The notes beneath the pieces are model-generated. The model did no database searches. It worked only from the letters and a program-made list of their open reading frames with translations, and had not been told where the DNA came from. A stretch of DNA of 64,000 nt from Castor canadensis (Eukaryota; Chordata; Mammalia; Rodentia; Castoridae), in contig NC_133390.1 in assembly GCF_047511655.1 (NCBI RefSeq), positions 126,843,583 through 126,907,582 of the forward strand, in the 5' to 3' direction. Positions within the stretch are counted from its first letter, which is position 1. Each line of letters begins with the position of its first letter. Below, in pieces: positions 42,761-54,203 of the stretch. The position numbers and the translations under genes are program-made.

Positions 42761-43895
42761 GCATCAGGGTCACTTTGGACAACCTTGTTCTCCATCTGCT
42801 GGCCCCAGGCACGTACAGCCACTGTGGAAATGAGGTACAGTGGTTCCCCTTCCCCTTCAGTTTCCTTTGCCATGGTTTCAGTTCCCTGAGGTCAACCACG
42901 GTCAGCGCAGTGCAGTAAGATATCTTGAGAGAGAGACTACATTTGCGTAGCTTTTATGATAATAAGGGTATACTGTTGTGGTTGTTCTGCTTTCTTATTG
43001 GTTATTGCTACTCTCTTCCTGAGCCTTATTTATCAATTAAGTTTTATCATGGGTACACACATACAGCAAAAAGCGTAGCTATGCAGGTTCAATACTGCCC
43101 AAGGTTTCAGTGTCTGAGTGGGGGTGCTTCTTGAATAATGTTTAAATCTCTATCCCTATGGACAGAGGGGACCCCTGTACTGGCCATGTCAGTGTTCCCT
43201 ACAAAGTGGGTCTGTGGACCGAGTTTCTCTCTGGGCTAGAAGGAAGACCACCGAAGCCTGGGTTCCCTCAGGAAGTGTTAGAGGTTGGACTCCATTTCCA
43301 TATGAGGATGTGACAGGACACCGCCAGCTCTACCTGCTGCAGAGTGCTCTCTTGGTGAACTTGTCTGGTGGAGAGGCCAGCGAGCTGCGGCCTCCGAGCC
43401 TGACTGCACAGCTTCCAGCTGCGCACTGGCATGGCATGAAGGCATGGCAAGATGCTCATGCCTTCAGAGCTCAGTGACCCTGTGCAGGGACATGAAGTGG
43501 GGTCCCGTTTGTACTGCTCCCTGCTGCATCCTGGATGAGCTAGCGTCTACTAATTGTCCTTTCTGCCTATGGGCTATTTACTGACCCAACATTAGGAGGT
43601 GGCTCTGAGGACTAAAATGAAGTAGTATGCAAAGGCACAAGCTCTCCTGCCATTTGTATTGGGCACGTTCTATAGTGCTTAAATCTAGATGAGATGAGAG
43701 TGTCTGTTTTTTTCAGACACTACACACAGCCTCTCAGTTCTCTCAATTCGAAGTTTTGCTACAGTTTTTTATTTGCTTTAATTGGAATTAACATGACACA
43801 ATCACAAATTTTTCAAAGTTTCACTTAAAACTTAAAGAGTAAGTATTGCCCTTATTCTTAAACTGTTGAAACACTTCAGCTGTCAATACTATTCA
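42761..43895. other. Unassigned intron
   Basis: About 1.1 kb, nothing recognised. Confidence 0.5.
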
Positions 43896-43896
43896 A

Positions 43897-44232
43897 CTTT
43901 TTCTTTTTTTTTTTTCTGGCAGTACTGGATTTTGAACTTCAGGCCTCTCACTTGTAGGCACTGTACCACTTAAGTCATGCCCCAGGTTTTTTGCTTTTAG
44001 TTATTTTTCAAATAAGGTTTTATGTTTTTACCCTGGGGGCCAGCTCAGACCTTGATCTTCTAAATTATGCCTTCCATAGAACTAGGATGACAGGTGTGTG
44101 CCATCACACCTGGCATATTGGTTGAGATGGGGTCTTATTGACTTTTTGCCTAGGATGGCCTCAAACCACTATCCTCCCAACTCTACCTCCTGAATAGCTG
44201 AGATTACAGGTGTGAGCCACCATTCCTGGCTA
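43897..44232 (-). mobile_element. Trimeric SINE
   Basis: Minus-strand ID unit ('ggcagtactggattttgaac', 'ccacttaagtcatgcccc'), B1-like unit ('aaataaggttttatg', 'aactaggatgacaggtgtg'), linker 'atattggttgagatggggtc', second B1-like unit ('tttgcctaggatggcctc', 'gctgagattacaggtgtg'). Confidence 0.87.
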
Positions 44233-44825
44233 TTAAACTATTTCTAGTTGCATTATTTTTGTAACCCTCAAAATAATTTTATTATGGTTTGAGTGAAGTC
44301 TGCTAGTGAGGTTTTATATTTTTTTATGTTTGAAAAATTACAGAGAGGTACTGATTCATTGTAAGGTTAAATTAAAACATTGGAATTGAGAAAACAGTGC
44401 TTTGGTAGAATACACAAATGCCTTTTGAGATTGAGTAGATGGGTATAGTCAGAATAAACATTTTAGCAAATCTTTAAATAAAAATGCACATTATTTTAAG
44501 TTTTTCCCCAACCTTATGGATATGGCCAAATAAAAATAAGATAGATGAGATGTTGATTCAGACTTGGTTGTTTGTGGAGGAAGTATGAAAATTATCTGGA
44601 GGCTGTCGGTAAGATTATAGAGGAACCATCAAAGAATCTGAAAAATATATGCTGACTGACCTTCACAAAACAGGATTTTGTGCTGGACGTTTGGCAAGAA
44701 GGGGATGATTCATTTACAGCTTTAAAAACTATTTATGAAATATTAACTCATAGGATATATACTGTTTATATATTTTATTTTGGACCATAAAAGTTTCAGA
44801 AAATCATGTCACTAAACAAACAGAA
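44233..44825. other. Unassigned AT-rich intron
   Basis: No family recognised. Confidence 0.45.
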
Positions 44826-44865
44826 AGTGAGAGAGAAAAAGAGAGAGAGAGAAGAAGAAATAAAA
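44826..44865. repeat. (GA)n-rich simple repeat
   Basis: gtgagagagaaaaagagagagagagaag-type purine run. Confidence 0.85.
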
Positions 44866-44928
44866 GAATTGGAATGAAATAAACCAAACTGTCATTATTC
44901 ATAGTATTGTCTATAAAGAAAATTCAAG

Positions 44929-45152
44929 GCAGGCTCCAGAGGCTTATGCCAGTAATCTTAGCTACTCAGGAAGCAGAGATTAGGAAGAGGGCAGTTCAAA
45001 GACAGCCCAGGCAAATAGTTCTCAAGATCCTATCTCAAAAATATCCAACACAAAAAAGGGCTGGTGGATTGGCTCAAGTGGTAGAGCACTTGCCTAGCAA
45101 GTGTGAGGCCCTGAGTTCAAATCCTAATACTGCCAAAAAAAAAAAAAGAGAT
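44929..45152 (+). mobile_element. B1-ID composite SINE
   Basis: B1-like unit ('gcttatgccagtaatcttagc', 'gcaaatagttctcaagatcc'), linker, ID unit ('gggctggtggattggctcaag', 'gagttcaaatcc'), poly-A. Confidence 0.94.
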
Positions 45153-45189
45153 TATACAAATTATTAGAATTACTGTGTTTAGAAAAATT

Positions 45190-45455
45190 GCTCGACATAA
45201 GATGAAAATACAAAAATCAATTCTGTCTCTGAACATAAGCAATAAACAGTTTGAAAATGTAATTTTAGAAGCCTAAAATATATATGATCTTGGTAGAGCA
45301 AAACCATGAAGCATCATTGAAATATGAAGATCTAAGTCATGTTCATGAGTGGGAACCATCAACATTGTAAAAATGTCAGTTCTCTCCCAAATAAACATAT
45401 TTGATATAATTTCAGTCCCAATTACAATTTGTGTAGGTGTATATGATGTGTGTTG
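45190..45455 (+). mobile_element. Old L1 ORF2 fragment
   Basis: 'aaaaatcaattctgtctctg', 'aagcaataaacag', 'tcatgttcatgagtgggaacc', 'aacattgtaaaaatgtcag', 'ataatttcagtcccaattac' parallel the sense ORF2 'ttcatggattggaag...attcaatgcaatccc' region. Frames are broken. Confidence 0.6.
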
Positions 45456-46340
45456 GTGTTAGGCTGCTTTTAAAATATGTTGTAAGTGAAACAGATAATA
45501 TAAGGCCAAGTGTGGAGGACTTTGGTCCCAGTAGATGGAGTTTAGATCCAACGTGCTGGTATTTTTAGCCAGTGGTCCACGTTTGTATTTTCAGGAATTA
45601 ATATTTTTGTGTTATTTTAATGATATAAGCAAGTTCTGGAATCCTAAATTTGCCTAAAGTCTGACAGGTTATTTCAGGACAGACACTTGTGTTTGTGTTT
45701 GTAGTCACCTTGGTGTTGAATTGTAGTAATTTGACATGGGCTGGTGACAAAGGAACAAAGAAGACTGATTATGTAAGTATCTGGTTAGACCAAGCATAGG
45801 CCAAGTAATGTCATGACCCAGAAAGGGTGTGCAGATGGAGAGTGGTCAGAGAATTACATCCTATGTCATTGTCACATAGGATATGTTAGATGACACAGAT
45901 ATGGTAAACTTAAAAGAACCTGCCTGTTGTCGTTATCAATTTGAGTTGCAAATAGTGGTCCAGTTTCATAAAAATAAATGAGTTTATTTATTTGACTTTC
46001 ATTGGGCTCTTGGTTTTGTGTCCGATTTAATTTGCAAATGTAATCTGGTTTTCTCAGTGTAGAAGAATCATAAGTAAAAGATGTACATTTGATTTTTTTT
46101 GTTCATGACATTACATGACTTAGCCATTACTGAGGGTTGCTTTAAGAATTATTTTCACTTTAAAGAAGCCCATATACCATTCCATATTGAGAAACACTGA
46201 AATAGACTATTGAAAGTATGAATAGGGGTGTGTGACAGATGTCGATTTTAGTTTTAAGGTTTCACCAGTGGCGATTTTTAGACAGATGGGAGGTGAGAAG
46301 CAAAAATGAGTTTGTATAGAGAAGCATGTTTACTGAAGGT
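45456..46340. other. Unassigned intron
   Basis: No assignable repeat. Confidence 0.45.
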
Positions 46341-46344
46341 CAAC

Positions 46345-46515
46345 TGTGCATGAGTCAGTCACTAGGCACTTATCCCTCTTGAAACAACCCCTGAGTTAAT
46401 TTTCTCATTTACAAATGAGGAAATTGAGACTCCAGAAGCTAAGTAGTTCATTGAAAGCCATGGAGCTGGAAAGTGAAGCAGGTAGGATATTAGTTCAGAC
46501 TGCATTCTACCATTA
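46345..46515 (+). mobile_element. MIR SINE
   Basis: 'cactaggcacttatccc', 'acaaatgaggaaattgagactcc', 'aagtagttcattgaaagcc' and 'tagttcagactgc' are MIR landmarks in order. Confidence 0.8.
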
Positions 46516-47275
46516 ATAGGGCAGGGATGAGTGGGGCCACACTGGGATGATTGAAGGTAGATCAGAGAAAGGAATGAATCTGGAAGCCTTGCTTCTTCAA
46601 TTCTTTCATCAGAAAACCTGAGATACCCAGCCTTGCTTGGTGTAGCATGAGTTAAGCTATTGCCCTGGGTACCATAAATTCTGGGACCACAGACCCTGCT
46701 TCCTTCTACCTGGTTTCTGTAGCTGGCTTTGCTAAGCTGGGGAAACTAGTTTCCTGTCCTGTGTTAGAGTTGCAAGTTATTACCTGGTGACTGATCATAA
46801 GATGTAAAAATTTTGTTGGAATTTGAGAAGTAAATTTGGTAAGATGGTATCTACTTAAATTTCTCCAACTGATCAGTAGCTTTTATCACCTTCTATCGAG
46901 ATTTACCTTCTTGTTTGAGTTTTAACAGCCTGGTTTAGAAACAGAAGTTTCCAGTCTATCAAGGTACTTATTGGAGAAAATTTCAGGAGAATCTGAGAAC
47001 TCATAAGCTAGGATTTGTTTGTGGTAGAAATGCCTATCTCCCACTGACTCCCACGTTGGTTTGTGAGTCCCTTGTCATCCAGGGCAGCTTAGATAGGAGA
47101 TTTAGAAAGTGGAAATTTCAGAAACCTTGAACAACTCTCTTCTAGATGTGTCAAGACAGGGAGATGGAGCCTTCAGACAGGGACATGACAATTTCCTGAA
47201 AGAGTTGGGTTCAAAACTCAGATTCCTGAGTCCCAGTCAAGACCTTCTATCTCCCACATGTCACAGCTGTGTGTT
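46516..47275. other. Unassigned intron
   Basis: Nothing recognised. Confidence 0.45.
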
Positions 47276-47280
47276 TCTCT

Positions 47281-47370
47281 TTTCTTTCTTTTTTTTATTC
47301 ATTTATTCATATGTGCATACATTGTTTGGGCCATTTCGACCCGCTACCCCCGCCCCCTTTCTTTTCTTAA
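47281..47370 (-). mobile_element. Extremely 5'-truncated young L1 tip
   Basis: 'attcatatgtgcatacattg' followed by a short C-rich remnant equals the last roughly 70 bp of the L1 3' UTR seen inverted at 26,880. A T-tract tail lies at 47,288-47,296 and TTCTTTTCTT-like flanks are on both sides, probably a TSD. Confidence 0.8.
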
Positions 47371-47371
47371 T

Positions 47372-48255
47372 TAAAATCAACTTTCAAATAAGTGTAGAAA
47401 AGTAATATGTCCACATGGCTCAAATGTCCAAAGGATATACATAGAAATCTATCATCCCTGCCATTAACCCTGTTAAGTTATAACGTGACAACTTGAGGTT
47501 TTGTGTTGATCTGTCCTCTGTCTTGGGCTGGATGATCTCTGTTGGGGCTTGGGGGACTGTCCTGTGTGCTGTGGGATGTTTGACAGCATTCTTGGTCTCT
47601 ACCCACTAGATGCCGGTAGTAGTACTCTCCTGACTTGAGTCATGACAATCAAAAATGTCTCCAGACATAGCCAAAGGCCCTGTTGGGAGCCTATCCATCC
47701 CCAGTTGAGAATCACTATTTTATGCAGATAGAAGCAAATGGGAACATATGTTTTTATTTTCTACCCCAGTCTTATTCAAATAGTAGCAGTCTATATACAT
47801 AGTTCCTCTTCCTAATTATAAATCCTAATAGATATATTAATATATAATATTTAAAATAACATGTCAAGGTATATATTTTGCTTTTATGTGTATAGCTGTA
47901 CTAGAGATCTCTGGGTCAGTGCATAGAGTTTGTCTCACTTTGGCAGCCTCTTAGCATTTCATGATGTGCAGGCGCCATATTGACTGGACACTCCTCTGCT
48001 CTTGGGCACTTATTTCTGATCTTGCATTAAACTGTTCTCAGTAAGGAAGCCTAGACATATCACTCTTCCTTTTGCAATTGTATGTGTGGGGTAGATCTCC
48101 AGAATAGGGATCAAGAGTAAATACATCTCATTTTGGTGACGACTGCCAGATTGCTCTGCCATGAGGGCTATACCCTTTGACACTCCTGTCAGCAGTGATC
48201 TGACAGGCCTGTTTCCTCAAGGCCTTGCCAACAGGGTCGTAAAACCTTTGGATTC
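47372..48255 (-). mobile_element. Ancient L1M/HAL1-like segment interrupted by a hAT element
   Basis: 'gtccaaaggatatacatagaaatc' precedes the insertion. After it come 'gtgtggggtagatctccag', 'aatagggatcaagagtaaatac', 'gactgccagattgctctgcc', 'tgacactcctgtcagcagtg' and 'ccttgccaacagggtcg', antisense old-L1 order. Confidence 0.65.
47495..47716 (-). mobile_element. hAT-type non-autonomous transposon
   Basis: 'ctgggggactgtcctgtgtgc'-like, 'gtttgacagcattcttggtc', 'ctacccactagatgccgg', 'aaaatgtctccagacatagcc', 'cccagttgagaatcact'. The same family lies at 56,553 in the opposite orientation. Confidence 0.7.
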
Positions 48256-48394
48256 TTGCTAAACTCATAGGTGGGAATGCCTCATGTTTCTACTAGACCA
48301 GCATGATATTTATTCAAAATAGCTTTGTTCCACTTGAGCAAAATGCTGAGTGAACTCAGCCTCATTTGCTTTCCCTGAGTGGCAGGTGTCCCAT

Positions 48395-48615
48395 GTAGGT
48401 CTGTTTCTAGACCTTTGCTTTTGCTGTGCCCTCCACCAGGAATGGTTTTCCATCTGACATTCAGAATTTACACTATTCTTTGACACATTCAAATGCCATG
48501 TTCTCTAAGAAGCTTCCTGGTTTTGCTTTACACCTCACTTTTCAGCCATTTCTTTCTCCTCTGCATTCCCTCTGCCTTACTATAGCTGCTTTGTGCTATT
48601 GTTAGTCATATAGTT
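48395..48615 (+). mobile_element. L2 LINE fragment
   Basis: 'cattcaaatgccatgttctc', 'taagaagcttcctgg' and the Cys/Ser-rich-looking 'tgcattccctctgcc' follow the L2 3' region. Confidence 0.7.
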
Positions 48616-48639
48616 GTCCTGTTGCTCAGAGTCAAGTGG

Positions 48640-48800
48640 GGGCTGAGGTTAGACAGGTCTGGTTTTGAATTCCTGCTCTTCCACTTAGTAGCTGTAGTCA
48701 CCATTTATTAATCTGTCGGAGCTTCTGTTTTCTCACTGGTAACATGAGAACAATACTTCCCTCATAGGATCATAGAAAAGAGTAAAAGCAAGAGAGCCCA
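48640..48800 (-). mobile_element. MIR SINE
   Basis: 'gtctggttttgaattcctgctc', 'ttccacttagtagctgt', 'gcttctgttttctcactgg', 'acttccctcataggatc' are antisense MIR. Confidence 0.75.
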
Positions 48801-49149
48801 TGTAGGCTATGCAGCCAAAGATAGGCATTAGGACAGATCCTTTCGTCATGCTCTGTACTGTACCCTTGCACATAGTAAATGAAGATATGCTGTCTGTTCT
48901 TTAAAAACCAAAATGAATCACTATTCACTTTGTTCCTACAGTGTGATTTATTCAGCAAGTATTTAAGCATCTGTTCTGTTCCCCAGGCATTGATCTCAGA
49001 ACTGAGGACTTAGCAGTGATAAGACAAAAAGTCCCAGCCTTTGTGATGTTTGCGTTCCATGGGGGTGACACACAGTGAACAGAAGTAAACAATACAGTAG
49101 CAAGTATAGATCCATCTATTTCATACAATCTCTGAAATCCTGTAGCAGT

Positions 49150-49495
49150 AACAGTCACCTTTATGCCACTGTGACAATACGAAAGGTAAACAACTTAAAA
49201 AAAGAAAAGCTTTACTTTGGCTCACGTTTTCAGAGGTGTCCTCTCAATATACATCCTGGTGGCGAGAGTGCATAGTGAGGGAGGCTTTTCACTTCGTGGC
49301 AGCCAGGAAGTAAAGAGAGAGGAGGAGGCCAGGTCCCAATATCCCCTTCAAGGGCACACTCCAGTGACCTAACTTCCTTCCACTAGTCCCACCTCCTCAG
49401 TGTACCACTGCTCCCAACAGCACCATCAACCGGGGGACAAAGCCTTCAATGCATGAGCCTTTGGGGAATGTTTAAGATCCAAAGCTTAACAACCA
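49150..49495 (-). mobile_element. MaLR (MST-like) LTR
   Basis: Antisense order: 'tactttggctcacgttttcag', 'cacttcgtggcagccaggaag', 'tcaagggcacactccagtgacc', 'aaagccttcaatgcatgagcc', 'tttggggaatgtttaagatcc'. Non-coding LTR. Confidence 0.85.
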
Positions 49496-49639
49496 TCGTT
49501 TGTTGATCATTTCAAGAATCATTTATTTTTTGGTTATGACACTGTAAGCTCTTTGGATCAAGAACAATAATTGCTCTTTGAAGATCCTCCTTGGAGCCCA
49601 GTATGATGGAGGAAACTCAAACCCAAATCTATTGATGTC

Positions 49640-50225
49640 TGTCCTCTGCTTGAACCTCTGAGCAAAAACTCATGGCCTTCAGGGTATGGCCCAGACTCCT
49701 TTTGTGGTCAGTGAGGCCCTTTGTGGTCTGGGGTCTGTTTTCCTCTCCATCCTCACCTACTGCCTGGCTACCTACCTATCCCTGCACCCTACACTCCAGC
49801 TCACCTACCCCTGCACCCTATACTCTACTCCTTTTGGACTCCATGTTCTAGAATGCTCTGTGCTCTCTCATTTCTGTTTCTTTGTGCATACTGTTTCATT
49901 TGCCTGAAATAGTTTGTTTGCCTACCTCACCTGGCCAATATCTATACATCCTTTTGGTGTCTCTTGCATGTTGCTTCCTTTCAGAAAGCCATCCTTGACT
50001 CATTTATCATGTCATATTCCCCCCATGCCACACCCCTGGTCTGGGCTGTGCACCCTTCCTCTGTGCTTAAGTAACAATCAGGATTTGCCTCTCATCAGAC
50101 TTCTACAACAGTGCATCGTAATTGCTAGTTTTTGTCTGAGTTTCCCTGATTGCTAAGCCCAGCAGCAAGTAGGCAAGTCCCTCTCATCTGTGGTGTACCT
50201 GGAATAAATGCTGTGAGTGATGGAT
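49640..50225 (+). mobile_element. L2 LINE 3' region
   Basis: 'cttcagggtatggcccagac', 'ctttgtgcatactgtttcatttgcc', 'ctttcagaaagccatccttgac', and a terminal 'ctggaataaatgctgtgag' follow the L2 order. A local duplication of 'ctaccctgcaccctaactc'-type units lies at 49,770-49,830. Confidence 0.75.
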
Positions 50226-50271
50226 GGACAGATGGAGAGTCAAAACATAGGACAGGTCATGGATACAGGTT

Positions 50272-50627
50272 CTAATGCTACAATTTGGATCTTAAGTGGC
50301 TCCTAAACGTCTGTGTGGTAAATAAAGGCTTACTGCTTAGCTTGGTGCTGTTGGGAGGTCCTGGGGTCTTTAGGAGGGAGGCCCCAGTGAGAGGTGTTTA
50401 AGTCATTGGGGACATCCCTTGAAGGGGATCATGGGACCCTGCTTCTTCCTCTCTGTCCTTTTGCTCCCAGCCATGATGCCCTGCCTTATCACAGTGACCA
50501 CCTCTCTCCCCAAAATAGGAATTATCAACCATGGACCAAAACTTCTGAAAATGTGAGCCAAATAAAACTTCATAAGTTGATTATTTTAGAGATATTTGTT
50601 ACAGTAACAGAAAGCTAACTAACACAT
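50272..50627 (+). mobile_element. MaLR (MST-like) LTR, complete-looking
   Basis: 'aatttggatcttaagtggctcc' near the 5' end, 'gaggtgtttaagtcattggg', 'agccatgatgccctgcc', 'gagccaaataaaacttcata' (poly-A signal), terminal 'aaagctaactaacaca'. Opposite in orientation to the LTR at 49,150, so the two are independent. Confidence 0.85.
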
Positions 50628-52050
50628 CTAACTTGGCTCTATTCTCTGGGCCAGCCCGTTTGGAACTTGTTTTCTTTTATAGGAATCTGTTTTCCTTTTT
50701 CCACCCCACTGAGATAGATTATGCTTCTGGTCTATCACCGACCCGTGCCCTGAAAAGATTACTTGCCACTCGGAGGCATTTATTAAATGACCCACTAAGG
50801 TTGTAGGATTGCTAAACTCTGGAGCTCTGTTGATGACAGATTCTATGGGAATGGCACCCCCTGTGGTTGTGTGATGTGCTGGTGGTGGTCTAGGTATTCT
50901 TGCCAGATCTGAGGTTCTGTGCTGGGGGCTCCTGCCTTTCTCACAGATATTTCTTAGAAAGAGCAATGCCTAATTCAACCACAAAAGGATAAGAGGGGAG
51001 GGCAGGTGTGTTGATGAGAATAACAGTGCTTCGCCTAGCCAGTAGAGGGCAGCAGAGCTATCCTCCATAATGTCCACATTGTAATTATTTTAATAAGCCA
51101 TCACGAGAATACCTTTTCCATTCACTGGACCACGTGTTTCCCGATGTGTTTCCTGTAAAAAAAAAAAAGATGTCATTTTGCTGGAATTTTTGTGATTTCA
51201 CTACTGAACAAAGAGAATAAATACCTCTAAGATGTATTAAATGATTTTAGGAAAATTACCCCCTAGATTTGAAGAAAAATCGTACTATTTCCTCACCTTG
51301 GATATATGCAGTCCATTCCTACACTTTTGACAAGGCTCTTTTCTTCTGTGAACCAGCACTTTTGACATTGTGGATAAAATGGTAGCCTCCCACAGAAAAT
51401 GGCAGCTGGCATCATCCGCCTCTGCTGCTGGGGTGGACACTCTGGGCTGCTCTGTCTTCTAGAATCTCAGTAGAGCCATCATGGCATGTTGCACAAATGT
51501 TGAGGGTGAAAGATAACAATTTCTTCTATTGTTCACCAGCCTTGTCTGGAGAAACATTTAATTACCAGCTTGTGGTAGTTAAGGGAAAATAAAGTTCTTA
51601 AACTCAGAGGAATTGGCAGTTTAAAATAAAAGCTTGCACGTGGGTAAATGAGGCCTGTGTGGGGGCAGGATTTGGGAAAATGTTTGAGTACTAATTAAAT
51701 GACTTGAAGGGTTTCTTTGAGCCCAGGATGAGAATAACATTTCAACAGTCAAAGACAAGAGAAACTCAAGGGCAAAGGTAAGGGGGTCTGGTTTGCATCC
51801 CCCATAGGTTTCACGGTGATGAGCAGAATTTGTCTCATAGAATTTCAGCAAAAGCTCCATAATCCTCTAACCTTTTACAAATATTTGAGAATCTAAAAGA
51901 CAGAGATATTATAAACACATAACTTTTTGGCTTTCTGAAATCTTTCACTCTTTAAAAACATTCAGAATGAGACTCTTAGTTCCTTTCTAGGGAGACCCTA
52001 GCTAAGTATTTTCCTTCCATTCAGCTTCTGTCAATTAAATTGAAACAATC
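50628..52050. other. Unassigned intron containing a CTCF-like motif
   Basis: About 1.4 kb with no recognised transposons. It contains the CTCF-like site at 51,039. Confidence 0.5.
51039..51053 (+). promoter_or_regulatory. Candidate CTCF binding motif
   Basis: CCAGTAGAGGGCAGC fits the CTCF core CCASYAGRKGGCRS at every core position. It lies outside any recognised repeat. Motif match only; occupancy is unknown. Confidence 0.55.
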
Positions 52051-52145
52051 CTAGCTGGAAGCCAGCACTTGGAGGCCAAGGCAGGAGGATCCTGAGTTCA
52101 AAGCCAGCCTGGGCTATATAGTGAACTCCTGTCTCAAAAAACATA
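52048..52145 (+). mobile_element. B1 SINE monomer
   Basis: 'cagcacttggaggccaaggc', 'aggaggatcctgagttcaaag', 'cagcctgggctatatagtg', then 'gtctcaaaaaac'. The first 20-30 bp are replaced by 'agctggaag'. Confidence 0.92.
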
Positions 52146-52730
52146 CAAAGAAAAGCCCAAACAACAAAATCCTGGCTTCATATTTCATTTGCTGTCCTCT
52201 CTTCCAGCCGCTCAATCAAATTGCTACTTTCGGTCCCTCTTGGAGGCACACATCTTGAAGAGTCCTGCTATATTTTCAGAGACAGCAACCTATGGACTTG
52301 TATGGTCCCAATGTGAGATGAAAGCACTATTTCAAAATGTAATTGTTTCTTCTTTTCAACCCTCTTTTTGGAAAAGAATTTAAAAGGAAGCATTGGTTTG
52401 AATGGATGAAATGCAAGCTTAGGTTACCCTGTAGTCTGTAAATGGGTTTGGAGTGCTTGCGTTTAACCAGAGGAATGCAGGATTCTGTCCAGCTATTTCT
52501 GTGCCAGAATGCAGCTTCTCTTTTATAGGAGTCATTGACGCAAGGGGAAAGCATAATAAACTGATAGAAAACTATTTGTAAGAAAAAAAAACTATTTGTA
52601 TCCAAAAAAAAAAAAGGTGACTGATGAAGGATGCCTTTTAATATCCTGATAGAACACTGACAAGTTATGCCAGAGACCACCTCATATTCTAGGGAAGACA
52701 CCAGCATTATTTTTTTCCTGCAGAAAGCAA
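52146..52730. other. Unassigned intron
   Basis: No recognised family. A short A-rich duplication scar lies at 52,568-52,600 (see findings). Confidence 0.45.
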
Positions 52731-52734
52731 AATA

Positions 52735-53000
52735 GGAAATACTTTAGGCTTTGCAGACTATTTACTGTCTGTAGCTACTTGACTGTCATTGGTGTCTGCA
52801 AGTGGCCAGAGGTGATACTAAAAATGAATGCTGCTGGTGGGGTCCAGTAAAACTTTACAGACACTAAAATTTGGGTTCTGTATCTTTTTCATGTTATGAA
52901 ATAGTATTTTCATTTTTTACCAAAAAAATAAAAATAAAAATCATTCTTTATTTGTGTGCCTTGCAAACCAGTCAGCTGAGAGTAACAAGTTGCAAATAAT
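52735..53000 (+). mobile_element. hAT-type DNA transposon fragment
   Basis: 'actttaggctttgcagactatt', 'tccagtaaaactttacagac', 'actaaaatttgggttctg', 'cattctttatttgtgtgcc' match the mammalian hAT-type MER element seen inverted at 61.5 kb. Confidence 0.65.
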
Positions 53001-53715
53001 TTTTGTCCAGTTGAGATGTAAATGACTTTCCCAAGTAGGAAAGGCCCATCACAGGCACTGCCTGTGTGACATGTCAGGCACTAATCTGTTCTGAGTCTGA
53101 GTTTCTCATGCCAGCATTCCGTTATCCTTAGATTCTTTCCCCCCTTAGGTGTTTGTATCTCACATTGAGCCAGCTTTGTCACCCTACTGACTTCATCAGT
53201 GACTCACAGAAATTGTTGGCATGTGAAAACTCTATATTTGTATGGGTCAAGTGTGTAATTTCCAAAAATTATAATTTGACAGTCACATGTATAAAGTAAT
53301 ATATAGGGCATTTGAGATAACAATATATAAGTTTCTGTCCATTTGTTTTTAAAACTAAGAGTAGAAAAATTAAGCAAATCGTTTAATATGGGAAAAAAGC
53401 TTATACCTTATCTTTCTGTCCAACCAGCTGGGTATAGAAAATGGCCAGGGGACCCTGAAGGTAGGTGAACAGGGGCAGGAAGACACACCTTTGAACAGGG
53501 TCCTCCTCATGCACAGTGGAACTTGGTTAAGCTCCAGGGCGGCTACCCAAAGCATCAGTGGTGACACTATACTGGGGATTCTTAAAATTTCATATAATTT
53601 TCCACAAATGACTTTGGTTTCCTATTAGTTGTTATCATTGATAGTATTTTTTCAAAAAAAAGTAAAGAAAAATACACTTTTTCAAAAAGACAGTAATGTA
53701 AGGAACTAGGTGATG
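53001..53715. other. Unassigned intron
   Basis: Nothing recognised. Confidence 0.45.
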
Positions 53716-53729
53716 TCCCAGAGAACCTG

Positions 53730-53855
53730 TATGGAGGATGGAGAGGTTTTTGGTTTTGAATGTGTGACTTATCAACTATGTGACATTGGGTAAATCACAG
53801 TACTTTTGGTTTTGCATATGTAAAGTGAAAAGCTTGAATGCTGCAGCTGGTGCTG
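53730..53855 (-). mobile_element. MIR SINE fragment
   Basis: 'gttttgaatgtgtgacttatc', 'tatgtgacattgggtaaatcac', 'gcatatgtaaagtgaaaagc' follow antisense MIR. Confidence 0.65.
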
Positions 53856-54023
53856 AAATTTTTATAACAAAGTAGACTCCAAAGTAGACTTTTGGTGGAA
53901 TTAAGAGTGGTCAGTGATTCTTTCTTGCTTTTTTTTAAATGTAAATAGCATAGTTCATATTTGGAATCTAATGGTTCCCCTCATTTTCAGTTTTGACTTC
54001 TTTTATAAAAAATAATCTGATCG

Positions 54024-54203
54024 GCCAGGTGCTGGTAGCTACTCAGGAGGCAGAAATCAGGAGGATTGAGGTTCAAAGCCAGCCTGGGCAAATAGTTCTC
54101 GAGACCCTATCTCAAAAAAACTCCTCACAAAAAAGGGGCTGGTAGAGTGGCTCAAGGTGTTGGTCCTGGGTTCAAACCCCAGTACTGCAAAAAAAAAAAA
54201 GAT
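54024..54203 (+). mobile_element. B1-ID composite SINE, internally deleted
   Basis: B1-like unit lacks its 'ggctcacgcctataatc' segment ('ggtgctggtagctactcagg'), then 'ctcgagaccctatctc', ID unit with a shortened middle ('gtggctcaaggtgttggtcc'), B-box 'ggttcaaacc', poly-A. Confidence 0.93.

Noticed and set aside
49150..50627. Two LTRs 0.8 kb apart, considered as a provirus
   Set aside because: They are in opposite orientations and separated by L2 sequence, so they are independent solo LTRs.
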